A stretch of DNA of 36,278 nucleotides from Verrucomicrobiales bacterium (GCA_028281705.1 JANQJH010000497.1:1-36278); one strand, 5' to 3'. Counted from the stretch's first letter, positions 20,201 to 30,100 are shown. The notes: a model not told the origin generated them from the letters alone. Translations and numbers: made by a program.

Positions 20201-21093
20201 TGGAAGGCCAAGACGTTGGGAGCGTTGGGCGTCTCCTCGGAGGTGAAGACGAGATCGCCGTTGCCATCGGGGAATCGCCCGCGGGAACGCGTTTTCACTT
20301 CGATGGCGTCGACGAGCGACTTTTTGTCAGGACTGTAGAGAAAGAGGAGATCGCCGCTGGCAGCGCCGCCCGGGAATGTCTCGGCTCCGAGCAGGAGCGT
20401 GGCTCCAGATCCCAGGGAACCCGCGTCCAACACATGCTCGACCCCGGTGGTGGATTGGAGGAGGACATGCCCCTCCAGGCTGAGTTCGGCGTCGCCCGCG
20501 TTGACGAGTTCGATCCAGAAACCGGCTTCACTCTCTCCGGCAGCCTCATTGATCCGTAGGTCTCGGTAAGGAACGGTGTCCTTGGGGAAGTTCACCGCGC
20601 CCGGCGTTCCGCCGGTTTCGGCGCTCCAGGACCAGTTGGCGGCGTCGGGGGCGGCGCTGTCACGATGCACCTTTGCCAGTGTCGCTCCCGAGCCATCGGG
20701 GCCCACCGGCCAGTCGCCGCCATCTCGATAGCGCAGGCGGTTCATCAGGCGATCGCTAGCGCTTTTCAAGCGCAACGTCTCGCCCCCGTTGTCCAGGCGG
20801 CCGGTGAAGGGGCCCAGAGCATTCTCCACCGCATCGGGATTGGCCGCGATGACGAGATAACCGCCACCGGGGATGATCGTGCCTTCGGGAAAATCGAAGT
20901 CGACCCCGCCCTCGAGGCTCCAACGTGAGAGATCGATGTCGACCGCCATCTGGTTGTGCAGTTCGATCCATTCACTTTCCTCATCGGAAGCGGGATGGTA
21001 CATGATCTCGTTGAAGACGACCACACTATCCGATGAAGCAAGGCAGGGTGAGAGAAAGAGAAGGCTGAGCCCGAGGAGACGGTAGAGGTTCAT
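17254..21093 (-). CDS. Lamin tail domain / CotH kinase family secreted protein
   Basis: Signal peptide MNLYRLLGLSLLFLSPCLA; lamin-tail-like repeats ('VVFNEIMYHPASDEESEWIELHN', 'VVINEILYHH..EEWIELYHRG'); CotH motifs 'AGVRLKGSERG' and 'FIFFPHDLDFAHN'. Confidence 0.9.
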   Translation of the reverse strand: MNLYRLLGLSLLFLSPCLASSDSVVVFNEIMYHPASDEESEWIELHNQMAVDIDLSRWSLEGGVDFDFPEGTIIPGGGYLVIAANPDAVENALGPFTGRLDNGGETLRLKSASDRLMNRLRYRDGGDWPVGPDGSGATLAKVHRDSAAPDAANWSWSAETGGTPGAVNFPKDTVPYRDLRINEAAGESEAGFWIELVNAGDAELSLEGHVLLQSTTGVEHVLDAGSLGSGATLLLGAETFPGGAASGDLLFLYSPDKKSLVDAIEVKTRSRGRFPDGNGDLVFTSEETPNAPNVLAFHDDVVINEILYHHRPQYRTDDLPFKENDEEWIELYHRGDTPVDLSGWELDGDISYVFPQGTMLNPGAYVVIESGNGETGFDDNLPNGSGHVELVDAHGNIVDEVSYFDDGDWPKVADGGGSSLELRDPRADNANSQAWAPSDESARTQWQEIRYRGVAERSRVGPDNQWREFIVGLLDRGEILIDDIRVVEDPDGRKISLINNSAFQSSIFGGGPLRNWRLRGNHRHSEIVPDPEDPDNNVLRLVATGGTEHMHNHVEITFSGGGRVTNGETYEISYRARPVGGSPQVLTRLYFNRLAKTTILETPSSTGTPGAPNSRLVDNIGPTLSAMAHAPAVPTADEPCVISVQAADPDGVTGLKLFWSLNGSDFSEQPMATDDGRVYTASVPPQDADAVVQFYVEASDGQGAVSHYPKEGFESGALYQVLQPDRLDEGRLNPMRIIMTPSHTEWLHETINLMSNDRLPATVIYKEKEIFYNAGVRLKGSERGRVTTPRLGFNVKFPTQQRFRGTHRTVAIDRSEGVNFGQFEILFNQMMTHSGAIPAEYNDLIHVISPQDRHTGAAELQLARYGDIFLDSQFEDGSEGDLYEYELIYYPTTDDADGYKRPQPDSVVGSGVRDQGDDQEDYRWLFLLKNNRKRDNFAPIMEYAKLFSKSNDAFHEALPDLVDVDRWLQGMALALLSGSGDQYGANSQHNGMFYQRPDGKFIFFPHDLDFAHNASRSITENTDLRKILQNPAYERMYLAHVHNIIATTFNETYMTRWANHFGELLPGQNFNAHLNYVITRSKNAKSQVNRMAPQTSFKILTEGGPDFVVDTLSAEVEGTGALNLHRLIHVETGDKYTPEWLDLETWRINLTLQPGENVFTLQGVDVLGSTGSIFAPVGRGEITVTSTADPQLGEAQAVRGLEVTLQGETNLILSFERAVEEGLTVTPEISGDLESWSALSGATETVQPLADDDAYEAVTIRFEIEPGNSDFLRLKINRE

Positions 21094-21124
21094 GGAAAGG
21101 GGATTGAGTTCCTGCCTGCCGGTC

Positions 21125-24100
21125 TTATTTCACGCGAACCCGAATATACCCAGAGGGGTCCTCGGGCCGAGTCTGTCGAATGACCGTGATCGCACCTTCC
21201 GAGGCCACATCGTCCACCGTGACCTCCCAGTTGATCAGATCCGTGGAGAATTCCGCGGCGTAGGTTTGGTTAGGCTGAGATACCACTTCGACGCGAATGT
21301 TTCCGCCGGCGCCAATGCGTACATTGGTGATGGCGAATTCGACGTCCGTCGGTGGCATTTCGCCGGGGTCTCCATCATCGCCACCGAAGCCACCAAGCAT
21401 GATCCCCGCCACTTCGTCAGCGGTGACCGCACGATTGAGAAGCATGACATCGTCGAGAAAGCCGTTCATTGGCGTGAAAAGATCCGCGCGCGAGCCGATG
21501 TAGAGGGGGTTGGCATTGGTGGGGAATTCGTCCACGCCGATGATGCCCTCCAGAGTCTCGCTGAGTTCGCCGTTGATGTAGAAATTCACGTCACCGCTGT
21601 CGGTGTCTCCCGTGACCACGATGTGCGTCCAGACGTCCGGTTCGATGACTGAACTGGTCCCCTGATGAAAGGCGGTGTCATTGGCGCCCCCTTGCTGGTG
21701 GAGAAAATGGAGGTGCCGTCCGCCGTTCTCGATCCGGAGTTCGAAATTTCCCGCATGGTTGTCGTTGGAGTCCTCGCTCGGGTTTTTTGCCAGGATGCCG
21801 TCCCAGCCTATTTCGCCCACTGGCTTGACCCAGGCGGCCATGGTGATGGCGGTGGTGATGTCCAAGCTATCCGCGTCCTCGACCTCGAGATGTCCGTCCT
21901 CACTGATTTCCATGACGCCGCCCCGTTCGGGATCGTTGACCCAGACAGCGCCGAGAACTTCGGCATCGTTGCCGTTCCCGGACGCGTCCGGCTGCACTTC
22001 GGCATCGGCGTCAAAGGTCCACAGACCCACCGTTCCGGCGGGAACGGCCGAAGCGTCGCTTCCGTCGTGGGGATCCGAGCCGGCGATCACTTCCACACCG
22101 TCAGAGCCGCCATCGCCGTCCGTGTCCCGGTTATTCGGATCCGTCCCCGTGTCGGTGTCCGAGACAAAGGTGCCCGAATTGTTCTCCACGCCGTCCGGAA
22201 GGCCATCCGCGTCGGTGTCCGCTGCGCGAGGATTCGTGCCCGTGTCTTCCGCACTGACATAGACGCCAGTATTTGTCTCCACCTTGTCGGAGAGTCCGTC
22301 TCCGTCGGTGTCGGCCAGGGTGGGATCACTGTCCCGCGTATCGATTTCTTCGGCATCGGTGAGTCCGTCGTCGTCGCTGTCCGCCTCCTGTGGAAGCGTT
22401 CCGAAGAGAAACTCGCGATCGTTGGTCAGGCCGTCCTCATCGCTGTCCCCGTCCCCCGATTCCGCTAGGTTGCCAAACATCTCCTCTTCCCAGACGTCGG
22501 GGAGGCCATCGCCATCCGAGTCGCCCCCGACGACTAACAAGCCTCCACCATCGACGAAAATGGGCTGCAGCCCGCCGTCAAAGACGACCCCCAGGGCGGC
22601 AAAGTCGTAGACTCCTGCGGGAACTTCGAGCGCCCCGTTGTTGATCGTGAGCTGACCGAAGGCGAGGGTCTGATCGAGAAAGATCCGGCTGTCCTCGCCC
22701 GAGATGTCCATGCTTCCATCGACGTTATTCAGATTGTAATCGAGGTCGAAGGTGGCGTTGAGGAGAAAGACATCGCCGCTGCCGAGCGAGTCCACGGCGG
22801 CTCCCTTGAGCGTGACATTCTCCAAATGCCAGTTTCCGGAGAATGCGCCGTTACCGGCGGCGAGTTCCAAAGTGGAGTTGGAGGCGATGGCTTCATTTCC
22901 CGAGGTCTTCACCGTGAGATCGCTCGTTCCCGTGATGGTGGATCCGATGTTGAGCGTCCCGGAGTCTTGCAGGTCGATGGTACTCGGCTGCGTGATTGTC
23001 AGGGTATCCCCTGCGGATCCCAGCCCGGCGGCTCCGCGACGATCCTTGGCCAGGGTGCCTCCGTCAATACCCAGTTCGTTCACCCGGGCCGTGCCGGAGT
23101 GAAGCAAGATGAGCTGGGTTTCGGCGCCGATGAGGTTGAGCCGGTCCCCGGCAAAAACGGGGTCCGCCGAAGCCGGGCTCTCCAAGATGGGCGCCACGCT
23201 GCTGACCACAAGGTAGTTCTTCCCCGCCGCAGGAGCCTGGCCATCCGTCCAGGCCGTGGGCACATCCCAAGCCTCGTTCGACTCCGCCAGCACAATGCCA
23301 TCGGGTTGGCTGGCTGCGTCCAGAGGATCGCTTCCCAGGGTGACCTCGACGAAGTCTCCAAAGGTGTCTTCGTCAGTATCCACCAGCACCGGGCTGGTTC
23401 CGGGATCGTCTGCACTGACAAAGTTGCCGGAATTCGATTCCACGCCGTCGGCCAGTCCGTCACCATCGGTGTCGGCTCTCGTCGGGTCCGTTCCCGTATC
23501 GGAGGCACTGGCATAGACGCCGGTGTTGGTTTCCACCCCATCCGTCAGTCCATCACCATCCGTGTCATCGCTCTCCAGATTGGTCCGGGCGGCGAACTCC
23601 TCGGCATTGGTCAAACCATCGCCGTCTTCGTCGGCTGCGCCGTCGTCGGCGTTGTTAGGGTCGAGAAAGGCGAAGCGCTCCTCGAAGAAATCGGGGATGC
23701 CGTCACCATCGGCATCCGGCGCGCCCTCGAGGCTGGCCGGTCCGGTGGCTAACAAGGCGATCTGGTCGGCATCGAGGGCTTCGTTCCAGAGGGAGAGCTC
23801 GTCCATCAGGCCGTCGAAGCCCGTGAAGAGATCCGCTCGAGATCCGATGTAGAGCGGGTTTTCATTCACGGGGAACTCGTCCACTGAAATGACCCCTTCC
23901 AGGGTTTCGATGAGTTCGCCGTTGATGTAGAAATGGACATTGCCCGACTCCACATCGGCGGTGATGGCGACGTGGCTCCAGACATCCGATTCGACCACGG
24001 CGGAGGTGCCCTGGTGAAAGGCGGTGTCGTTGGCGCCGCCCTGTTGGTGGAGAAAATGGAGGTGCCGGCCGCCGTTTTCAATGCGGAGTTCGTAGTTGCC

Positions 24101-24460
24101 CGCATGGTTGTCGTTGGAATCTTCGCTAGGGTTTTTGGCGATGATGCCCTCCCACTGATTCTCGCCTGGCTTGACGAAGGCACTGATAGTGATGGCCTCG
24201 GTGATGGAGAGCGCATCGGTATGCGGAACCTCGATATGGCCGCCTTCGAGGGAGAGCGACTGTCCCGTAAGCACGTCGGGCGTGTCGTCGCTGAACGTGG
24301 CATCCATGAGTTCGCCATCGTGTCCCATTCCGGAACTATCGGTGGCGTCGCCATCAAACTTCCACACGCCGATGAGTTCGGCCGGAGCGGGGGAACCAAG
24401 CGCCAACACCCAGAAGAGAGCCGCGCCTGCCAACAGGAATCTTGCAGGGGGAATTTCCAT
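21125..24460 (-). CDS. Giant secreted protein with two LamG domains and two TSP3 Ca-binding blocks
   Basis: Signal peptide MEIPPARFLLAGAALFWVLALGSPAPA; two near-identical LamG modules; repeated 'DTDGDGLTDGVE' motifs; central beta-helix-like segment. Confidence 0.88.
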   Translation of the reverse strand: MEIPPARFLLAGAALFWVLALGSPAPAELIGVWKFDGDATDSSGMGHDGELMDATFSDDTPDVLTGQSLSLEGGHIEVPHTDALSITEAITISAFVKPGENQWEGIIAKNPSEDSNDNHAGNYELRIENGGRHLHFLHQQGGANDTAFHQGTSAVVESDVWSHVAITADVESGNVHFYINGELIETLEGVISVDEFPVNENPLYIGSRADLFTGFDGLMDELSLWNEALDADQIALLATGPASLEGAPDADGDGIPDFFEERFAFLDPNNADDGAADEDGDGLTNAEEFAARTNLESDDTDGDGLTDGVETNTGVYASASDTGTDPTRADTDGDGLADGVESNSGNFVSADDPGTSPVLVDTDEDTFGDFVEVTLGSDPLDAASQPDGIVLAESNEAWDVPTAWTDGQAPAAGKNYLVVSSVAPILESPASADPVFAGDRLNLIGAETQLILLHSGTARVNELGIDGGTLAKDRRGAAGLGSAGDTLTITQPSTIDLQDSGTLNIGSTITGTSDLTVKTSGNEAIASNSTLELAAGNGAFSGNWHLENVTLKGAAVDSLGSGDVFLLNATFDLDYNLNNVDGSMDISGEDSRIFLDQTLAFGQLTINNGALEVPAGVYDFAALGVVFDGGLQPIFVDGGGLLVVGGDSDGDGLPDVWEEEMFGNLAESGDGDSDEDGLTNDREFLFGTLPQEADSDDDGLTDAEEIDTRDSDPTLADTDGDGLSDKVETNTGVYVSAEDTGTNPRAADTDADGLPDGVENNSGTFVSDTDTGTDPNNRDTDGDGGSDGVEVIAGSDPHDGSDASAVPAGTVGLWTFDADAEVQPDASGNGNDAEVLGAVWVNDPERGGVMEISEDGHLEVEDADSLDITTAITMAAWVKPVGEIGWDGILAKNPSEDSNDNHAGNFELRIENGGRHLHFLHQQGGANDTAFHQGTSSVIEPDVWTHIVVTGDTDSGDVNFYINGELSETLEGIIGVDEFPTNANPLYIGSRADLFTPMNGFLDDVMLLNRAVTADEVAGIMLGGFGGDDGDPGEMPPTDVEFAITNVRIGAGGNIRVEVVSQPNQTYAAEFSTDLINWEVTVDDVASEGAITVIRQTRPEDPSGYIRVRVK
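21655..21790 (-). repeat. Internal duplication, copy in C-terminal LamG
   Basis: Encodes AKNPSEDSNDNHAGNFELRIENGGRHLHFLHQQGGANDTAFHQGTS, matching the 24005-24140 copy except F/Y (boundaries approximate). Confidence 0.85.
24005..24140 (-). repeat. Internal duplication, copy in N-terminal LamG
   Basis: Encodes AKNPSEDSNDNHAGNYELRIENGGRHLHFLHQQGGANDTAFHQGTS; both copies share tggtggagaaaatggaggtgccg at DNA level. Confidence 0.85.
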
Positions 24461-24519
24461 GAGGGCTCAACTTAGCGTGGATGGCCTTTGGGAGGCAAGA
24501 TCCGGCTGGCAGGCTCCTG

Positions 24520-25803
24520 CTATGCCGTTCTGAGCCGTTTCAACACGAGGTAAACGACATACCCCAGGACCAACGTTCCGACCCCGGCAAGACCTTCCCA
24601 GGGATTGAGACGGGCCCCGAGCACGGCGGAAACGAGCGTCATGAAGACGTAGATCGACGCGGCGACCAACTGATAGCGGTGCACGGTGGCGAGCCGGCGG
24701 CGGTGGACGCACCAGAGGCTGGCCACGGCGCAGGCGCTGGAGATGGACAGGGTGAATCCGAGGTAGCTGAGTAGCTCGCGGATGGAGGAAACCCAGACCA
24801 GGAGGATGGCGAGGATGGCCTGGAGAAAGATGGCGCCCCGTGGTGGCGAGGCGGCTTCGCCGCGCAGGCGGAGCGAGGCGGGAAGCCATCCATCGCGGGC
24901 CATCTGGGCATAGACACGCGGCCCGGCGAGCATCATGGCGGAGACGGAGGTGAAGAGTGCGAGGGGGATGACGACGCGAGTGAGCCCTTCGAGAAAACGG
25001 CCGCCCAGGGCCTTCGCGGCCAGAGCCGCGACATCACGCTGCCCCGCGATGGCTCCCGGGTCGGCATAGACGAAGACCGCGTTGAGTCCCACGTAGAGGA
25101 GCATGGTGAGGGTGGTCCCCAGGAGCAGTGCTTTAGGCACGAGGGAGGCCTCTCTGGCCTCGCCGGCGACGTAGACGGCGGCATTGAATCCAGCGTAACT
25201 GAGAGAGATCCACATCAAGGATTCGGCAAACCTCTCCAGAGAAAAGGGGGACGATGGAAGACCCGGTGCGGGATTCATCGGGGCGGACTGATTCCCCAGG
25301 GAGAAACAAGCCACGGCGACGAAAGCGCCTAACAAGATGAGTTTGCCCGCCACGACCAGGTTCTGGACCCAGGCGCCGGGGGCTTTCCGGATCCCGTGCA
25401 AGAGCGCGCAGAGCAGAATGGCGCCGGAGGCGAGCCATCCATCCATCGAGTGGAGGTAGGACTCCAGGGTCAAGGCGGCCAGGGCGATGGCCCCGGTGAA
25501 ACCGGCCAGGAGGGAGACCCAGCCGGCGAGAAAACCCACGGCGGGATGCACCCAGCGCGAAAGGAAAAGGTACTCCCCGCCGGATTCCTGGAGCACACTG
25601 GCAAGCGCTCCGTAAGCGATGGCGCCGCAGAGGGCGATGCCGCCGCCGATGATCCACGCCGCCACCACGCGCTCCGGTGTGTGCAAATCTGCCAGGGCAA
25701 ATCCGGAGGTCGTGAAGACTCCGGCCCCGACCATGTTGCCGATGACAACGGCGGTCAGCGTTGTCAGACCGTAGGTCGCCAGCGAAGGCCCTCGCTTAAT
25801 CAC
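24520..25803 (-). CDS. APC family amino acid permease
   Basis: 'TAVVIGNMVGAGVFTTSGFAL', 'GALASVLQESGGEYLFLSR', about 12 hydrophobic segments. GTG start, 4-bp overlap with the upstream methyltransferase stop. Confidence 0.9.
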   Translation of the reverse strand: MIKRGPSLATYGLTTLTAVVIGNMVGAGVFTTSGFALADLHTPERVVAAWIIGGGIALCGAIAYGALASVLQESGGEYLFLSRWVHPAVGFLAGWVSLLAGFTGAIALAALTLESYLHSMDGWLASGAILLCALLHGIRKAPGAWVQNLVVAGKLILLGAFVAVACFSLGNQSAPMNPAPGLPSSPFSLERFAESLMWISLSYAGFNAAVYVAGEAREASLVPKALLLGTTLTMLLYVGLNAVFVYADPGAIAGQRDVAALAAKALGGRFLEGLTRVVIPLALFTSVSAMMLAGPRVYAQMARDGWLPASLRLRGEAASPPRGAIFLQAILAILLVWVSSIRELLSYLGFTLSISSACAVASLWCVHRRRLATVHRYQLVAASIYVFMTLVSAVLGARLNPWEGLAGVGTLVLGYVVYLVLKRLRTA

Positions 25804-26531
25804 GCCGATGGTTTGCGGAAGATGACAAAGTAGTTCTCTTTGAATCCCGCCAGGGTCAGTTCTTTCACTTTCTCAAATCCGGCGTCCTCGATCTCCTTGA
25901 CGAAGACGTCCTTGCCCGCGCGGACGTGGTCCAAGAGCCACTCGCGGGTCACGCCGGGAATCCGCTCGAAGTCGATGAGGGCCAGACGGGCCCCCGGCTT
26001 GAGGGCGGCATGGAGCGAGGCCAGGGTGGACTTGGGATACTCGAAATGGTGGTAGGTGTCGCAGATAAAGGCCAGATCGACACTCGATTCCGGCAAGTTG
26101 ACGGAATCTTCGGCTCCGTGGACCACCTCCACCTGGTCGAGCTTCAGTTTGTCGGCACGCTTGCGGAGGTGCTTGAGAAAGACCTTCGATATCTCGACCG
26201 CATAGACTTTTCCCTCTTTTCCCGCGGCTTCGGCGAAGGGTTGGAGATAGAGCCCGGTTCCGGCACCGATGTCGGCCACGGCCATGCCGGGCTCGATTTT
26301 CAACTGGGCCACAACCTCGTCCCGGCAATGGAAGACCTCGCGGCTCTCCACCTCGAAGCGTCCCAGCCAGTCTCCGACGACCAGGTTGGGATCGAGAAAA
26401 TTCTTGTTGATGCCCGGCTTGACGCTGGCTTCCCTTTTCTCCGCTGGATTCTGGGCGAGCAAGAGCGTCCCGCCAAGGACGGCTAACAAGACCGGCATGA
26501 GGCGGGGTGAGAGTATGGAGGTGATCTTCAT
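25800..26531 (-). CDS. Class I SAM-dependent methyltransferase with N-terminal signal peptide
   Basis: MKITSILSPRLMPVLLAVLGGTLLLAQNPAEK then 'MAVADIGAGTGLYLQPFAEAAG', 'DLAFICDTYHHFEYP', 'LKPGARLALIDF'. Confidence 0.88.
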   Translation of the reverse strand: MKITSILSPRLMPVLLAVLGGTLLLAQNPAEKREASVKPGINKNFLDPNLVVGDWLGRFEVESREVFHCRDEVVAQLKIEPGMAVADIGAGTGLYLQPFAEAAGKEGKVYAVEISKVFLKHLRKRADKLKLDQVEVVHGAEDSVNLPESSVDLAFICDTYHHFEYPKSTLASLHAALKPGARLALIDFERIPGVTREWLLDHVRAGKDVFVKEIEDAGFEKVKELTLAGFKENYFVIFRKPSA

Positions 26532-26560
26532 GGTTCTTGGAGGACGGATTCGGCGTGAAC

Positions 26561-27001
26561 TCACTCAGGGGTCTCCCAGTCCTGGGGGCGGACCAGTTTT
26601 CCCGGAGACCCTGCGGGCCAGGGAGCGCCCTGGTCAATCCATTTTCTAACGAGCCCTAACTGGTACTCCCAGAGCCGGTCCGGTGAAGGCGGCATGAAGA
26701 GGGGATGGGTGTTCTCCACCGCCAGGACACGGTAGAGCACGCTCTGGCGGCCGTTTCCCGGAAGGATCACCGGCGCATGATCACCCGTGGTGAGCGCCGA
26801 TTCCCGGGATTCCAGGTTGAGGTTCGCGTTGTCGGCAGCGTTGACCGGGTTGTGGCATTCGAGGCAGCGGTTTTCCAGGATGGGGCGAATATGCTCCTGA
26901 AAATCGATCACCTCGGGCGTCTTCGAAGAGTAGGTTTGGCAACCGATCGCGAGGAGGAGGGCGCCGGAGGCGAAGATGAGAGAGGCCGGAAGACGCTTCA
27001 C
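26561..27001 (-). CDS. Planctomycete-type c-type cytochrome domain lipoprotein
   Basis: Lipobox 'LLLAIGC', then 'VIDFQEHIRPILENRCLECHNP...' with one CXXCH and 'WIDQGAPWP'. GTG start (27001, or 27016). Confidence 0.8.
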   Translation of the reverse strand: MKRLPASLIFASGALLLAIGCQTYSSKTPEVIDFQEHIRPILENRCLECHNPVNAADNANLNLESRESALTTGDHAPVILPGNGRQSVLYRVLAVENTHPLFMPPSPDRLWEYQLGLVRKWIDQGAPWPAGSPGKLVRPQDWETPE

Positions 27002-27181
27002 GGCGCAAGCTAGCACAAGTTTTACCGCGTTGGCCGGCGAAGGTGAGAAATTCCAGTTTCCGCGGCAAGGAATGCTTCACTTCGTCCAAGAGCCGCGCAA
27101 TCGTTCGGAAAACCCTTGCCTTGGAAAAACCCGCTTGTGATGGTTTGGTGACGATTTGAACCCCTGCCTGCCGGAACTCCT

Positions 27182-30100
27182 ATGATACGTTTTTTCGCGA
27201 TCGCCACCGTCATCACGTTGGCTGCCTGTGGATCCAAGAAAGACAACTCGACATCGCGAAACGCGGGTTCGTCGGAGAGTAGTTCGGCGGGAACGGTCGT
27301 TTCCACCCCGCTGGGCTCCCGCTCCGAGGGCGGGGAAGCCCTCTTCACCCGGCTCGATCCCGGAGTCACCGGGGTGGATTTCGTTAATCCCGTCAAGGAA
27401 CCGAGGAGCCATCCCATGCGTCGGCTCTACGCCTCGTCCATGGTCACTGGCGGTGTCGCCGTGGGCGATGTCGATGGCGATGGCCGTCCCGATCTCTTTT
27501 TTGCCAACGGTCCCACGGAAAACGGGCTCTACCGGCAGACGGAAGCCTTTCAATTTGAGAACATCACGGAGAAAGCCGGCGTCGGCGGCGGGAATCACTG
27601 GGGTGTCGGTGTCGCCATGGTGGACATCGAAAACGACGGCGATCTGGATATCTACGTGTGCAACCACGGCACGCCCAACCAGCTTTTTCTCAACAACGGT
27701 CAGGCGGTGTTCTCCGAGGCGGCCAAGAGCTACGGCCTCGATCTGCTAGAGGCGAGTCACACGCCGGCTTTCTGTGACTACAATCTGGACGGCAATCTCG
27801 ATCTCTTTCTGCTGACAAACAAATACTACCATCCCGAAGGCAAGTTTCCCGAAAACGCTCCCGTGGCCACCATGGTAAACGGCAAGGTTGTTCCTAAACC
27901 GGAGTACGCGCGCTATGTGAGGATCAAAGGTGTTCGGCGGGATCCCCGCGGCAATGTGATTGCCGATTGGGAAGACTGGGGCCGGCCGGATCATCTTTAC
28001 CGCAACAATGGCGATGCCACCTTCACCGATGTCACCACGCAAGTGGGGATCAATAGCAGCGGATGGGGCCTCTCGGCCACCTGGTGGGATTACAACGACG
28101 ATGGTTACCCCGATCTCTACGTGGGCAACGATTTCAACAGTCCGGACTATTTCTACCGCAACAATGGCGACGGTACCTTCACCAACATCGTGGAAGCCAT
28201 GGTGCCGCACACGACCTGGTTCTCCATGGGAGCGGATTTCGGCGACCTCAATCAGGATGGCTGGTTCGATTTCCTCATCGCCGACATGTCCGGGACGAAC
28301 CATTACAAGCAGAAAACCGCCATGGGGGCCATGTCTGACAGTGCGGAGTTCCTCGCCACGGCGGTTCCCCGACAGTACATGAGGAATGCGCTCTTTTTGG
28401 GCACGGGGCGGGAACGGTTCATGGAGGGCGCCTATCTCGGGGGCTTTTCGGGAACGGATTGGACGTGGACGGTCAAGCTTTGTGACTTTGACAATGATGG
28501 TAGGGACGACGTCTATTTTACCAACGGCATGTCCAAGAACTACAATGAATCGGACAACCAGGCGGCCGTGGAGGTCAAGGTGGGAGAGACCCAATGGGAT
28601 CGCCATGTGCGCGCGGGCACGCCTGAACTCCGGGAACAGAATCTCGCCTACCGTAATCTGGGTGACCTTCATTTCGAGGACGTCAGTCAGACTTGGGGTC
28701 TCGATCATGTCGGGATGAGTTTTAGCTCGGTGCATTCGGATCTGGATCGCGATGGAGATCTGGATCTCGTGGTGGTGAATCTGGACGAGCCGGCGAGTGT
28801 CTATCGAAATGATAGTCAAACCGGTAATCGCGTCTTGATCAGTCTCGAGGGCACGGCGAGCAATCCCCAGGGCATTGGAGCCCGGGTATCGCTCGAGGCC
28901 GCCGGTCAGACTCAGCGTCGCCAGAACATCACCATGCGCGGCTACATGGCTTCGCATGAGCCCATCCTCCATTTTGGGGTGGGAGAGGCCACCGCCATTG
29001 AACGTCTGGTGATCGACTGGCCCAGTGGGCATCGGCAGGAGCTGAGGGACCTCGCAGTCAACCATCACCACCGGCTGACCGAGCCCGAGGGCAAGCCGCC
29101 GGTGCGGCCGCACAAACGCGAACCCGAGAAGCCTTTGTTCAAGCAGAGCAAGGTTGTCGACGCTTTCAAGCATGTGGAGAACGACTACGATGACTTTGTC
29201 GATCAGCCGCTCTTGCCTAACAAACAATCGCAGTACGGGCCGGGGCTGGCGCTGGGAGATATTGACGGCGATGGTGCGGAGGATTTTGTTCTCTCCAGCG
29301 CGGCATCGCAGCACCTTCTCTTCGGAAAGAAGAACAGCGATGGTTCGTTCACGAGGCAGTCTCCCTTTGAGAAGAATCCTCCGACACAAAACTATCATTA
29401 CGTTGAAGAGCTTGGTCTCCTCCTCTTTGAGGCGGACGGCGACGGCGATCTCGATCTCTACGTCGTGAGTGGCGGTTATGAGTGGAAGATCGGCACCAAG
29501 TACCAGGTCCTATTGCAGGACCGCCTCTACAAGAACGACGGCCAGGGGCAATTCACCCTCGATCGCGAGGGGCTTCCTCCAATGGTCTCGAGTGGGGGCA
29601 CGGTGATCGCGGCCGATTGGGATCGTGATGGTGATCTCGATCTCTTTGTCGGTGGCCGGGTGGTTGGTGGGAAGTATCCCACGACTCCGAGGAGCTATCT
29701 CTTGGGCAATGAGGGTGGACGATTCCGCGATGTGACGGAAATGGCGGCTCCCGAATTGCAATCCACGGGGATGGTGACGAGTGCGCTCGCGACCGATGTG
29801 GACAACGATGGCTACCTCGACTTGTTAGTGGCGCACGAATGGGGTCCGGTGAAATACTATCGAAACCAAGAGGGTAGAGCCTTTCAAGATGAGACGGAGG
29901 CTGCCGGATTGGCGGAACTCACGGGCTGGTGGAACAGTTTGGCCGGCGCTGACTTTGATCGTGACGGCGATCTCGATTACGTCGTGGGGAATTTCGGACA
30001 CAACACGAAGTATCACGCCAGCAAAGAGAAGCCCACGCTCTTGTACTATGGCGATTTTGAGAAATCGGGCAGCCCGCAAATTGTGGAGGCGGAGTTTGAG

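Noticed and set aside
27746-29398. 550-aa minus-strand ORF (and 29825..30805 minus)
   Set aside because: Antisense shadow of the CRTAC1 gene, whose FG-GAP repeats are clear on the plus strand.
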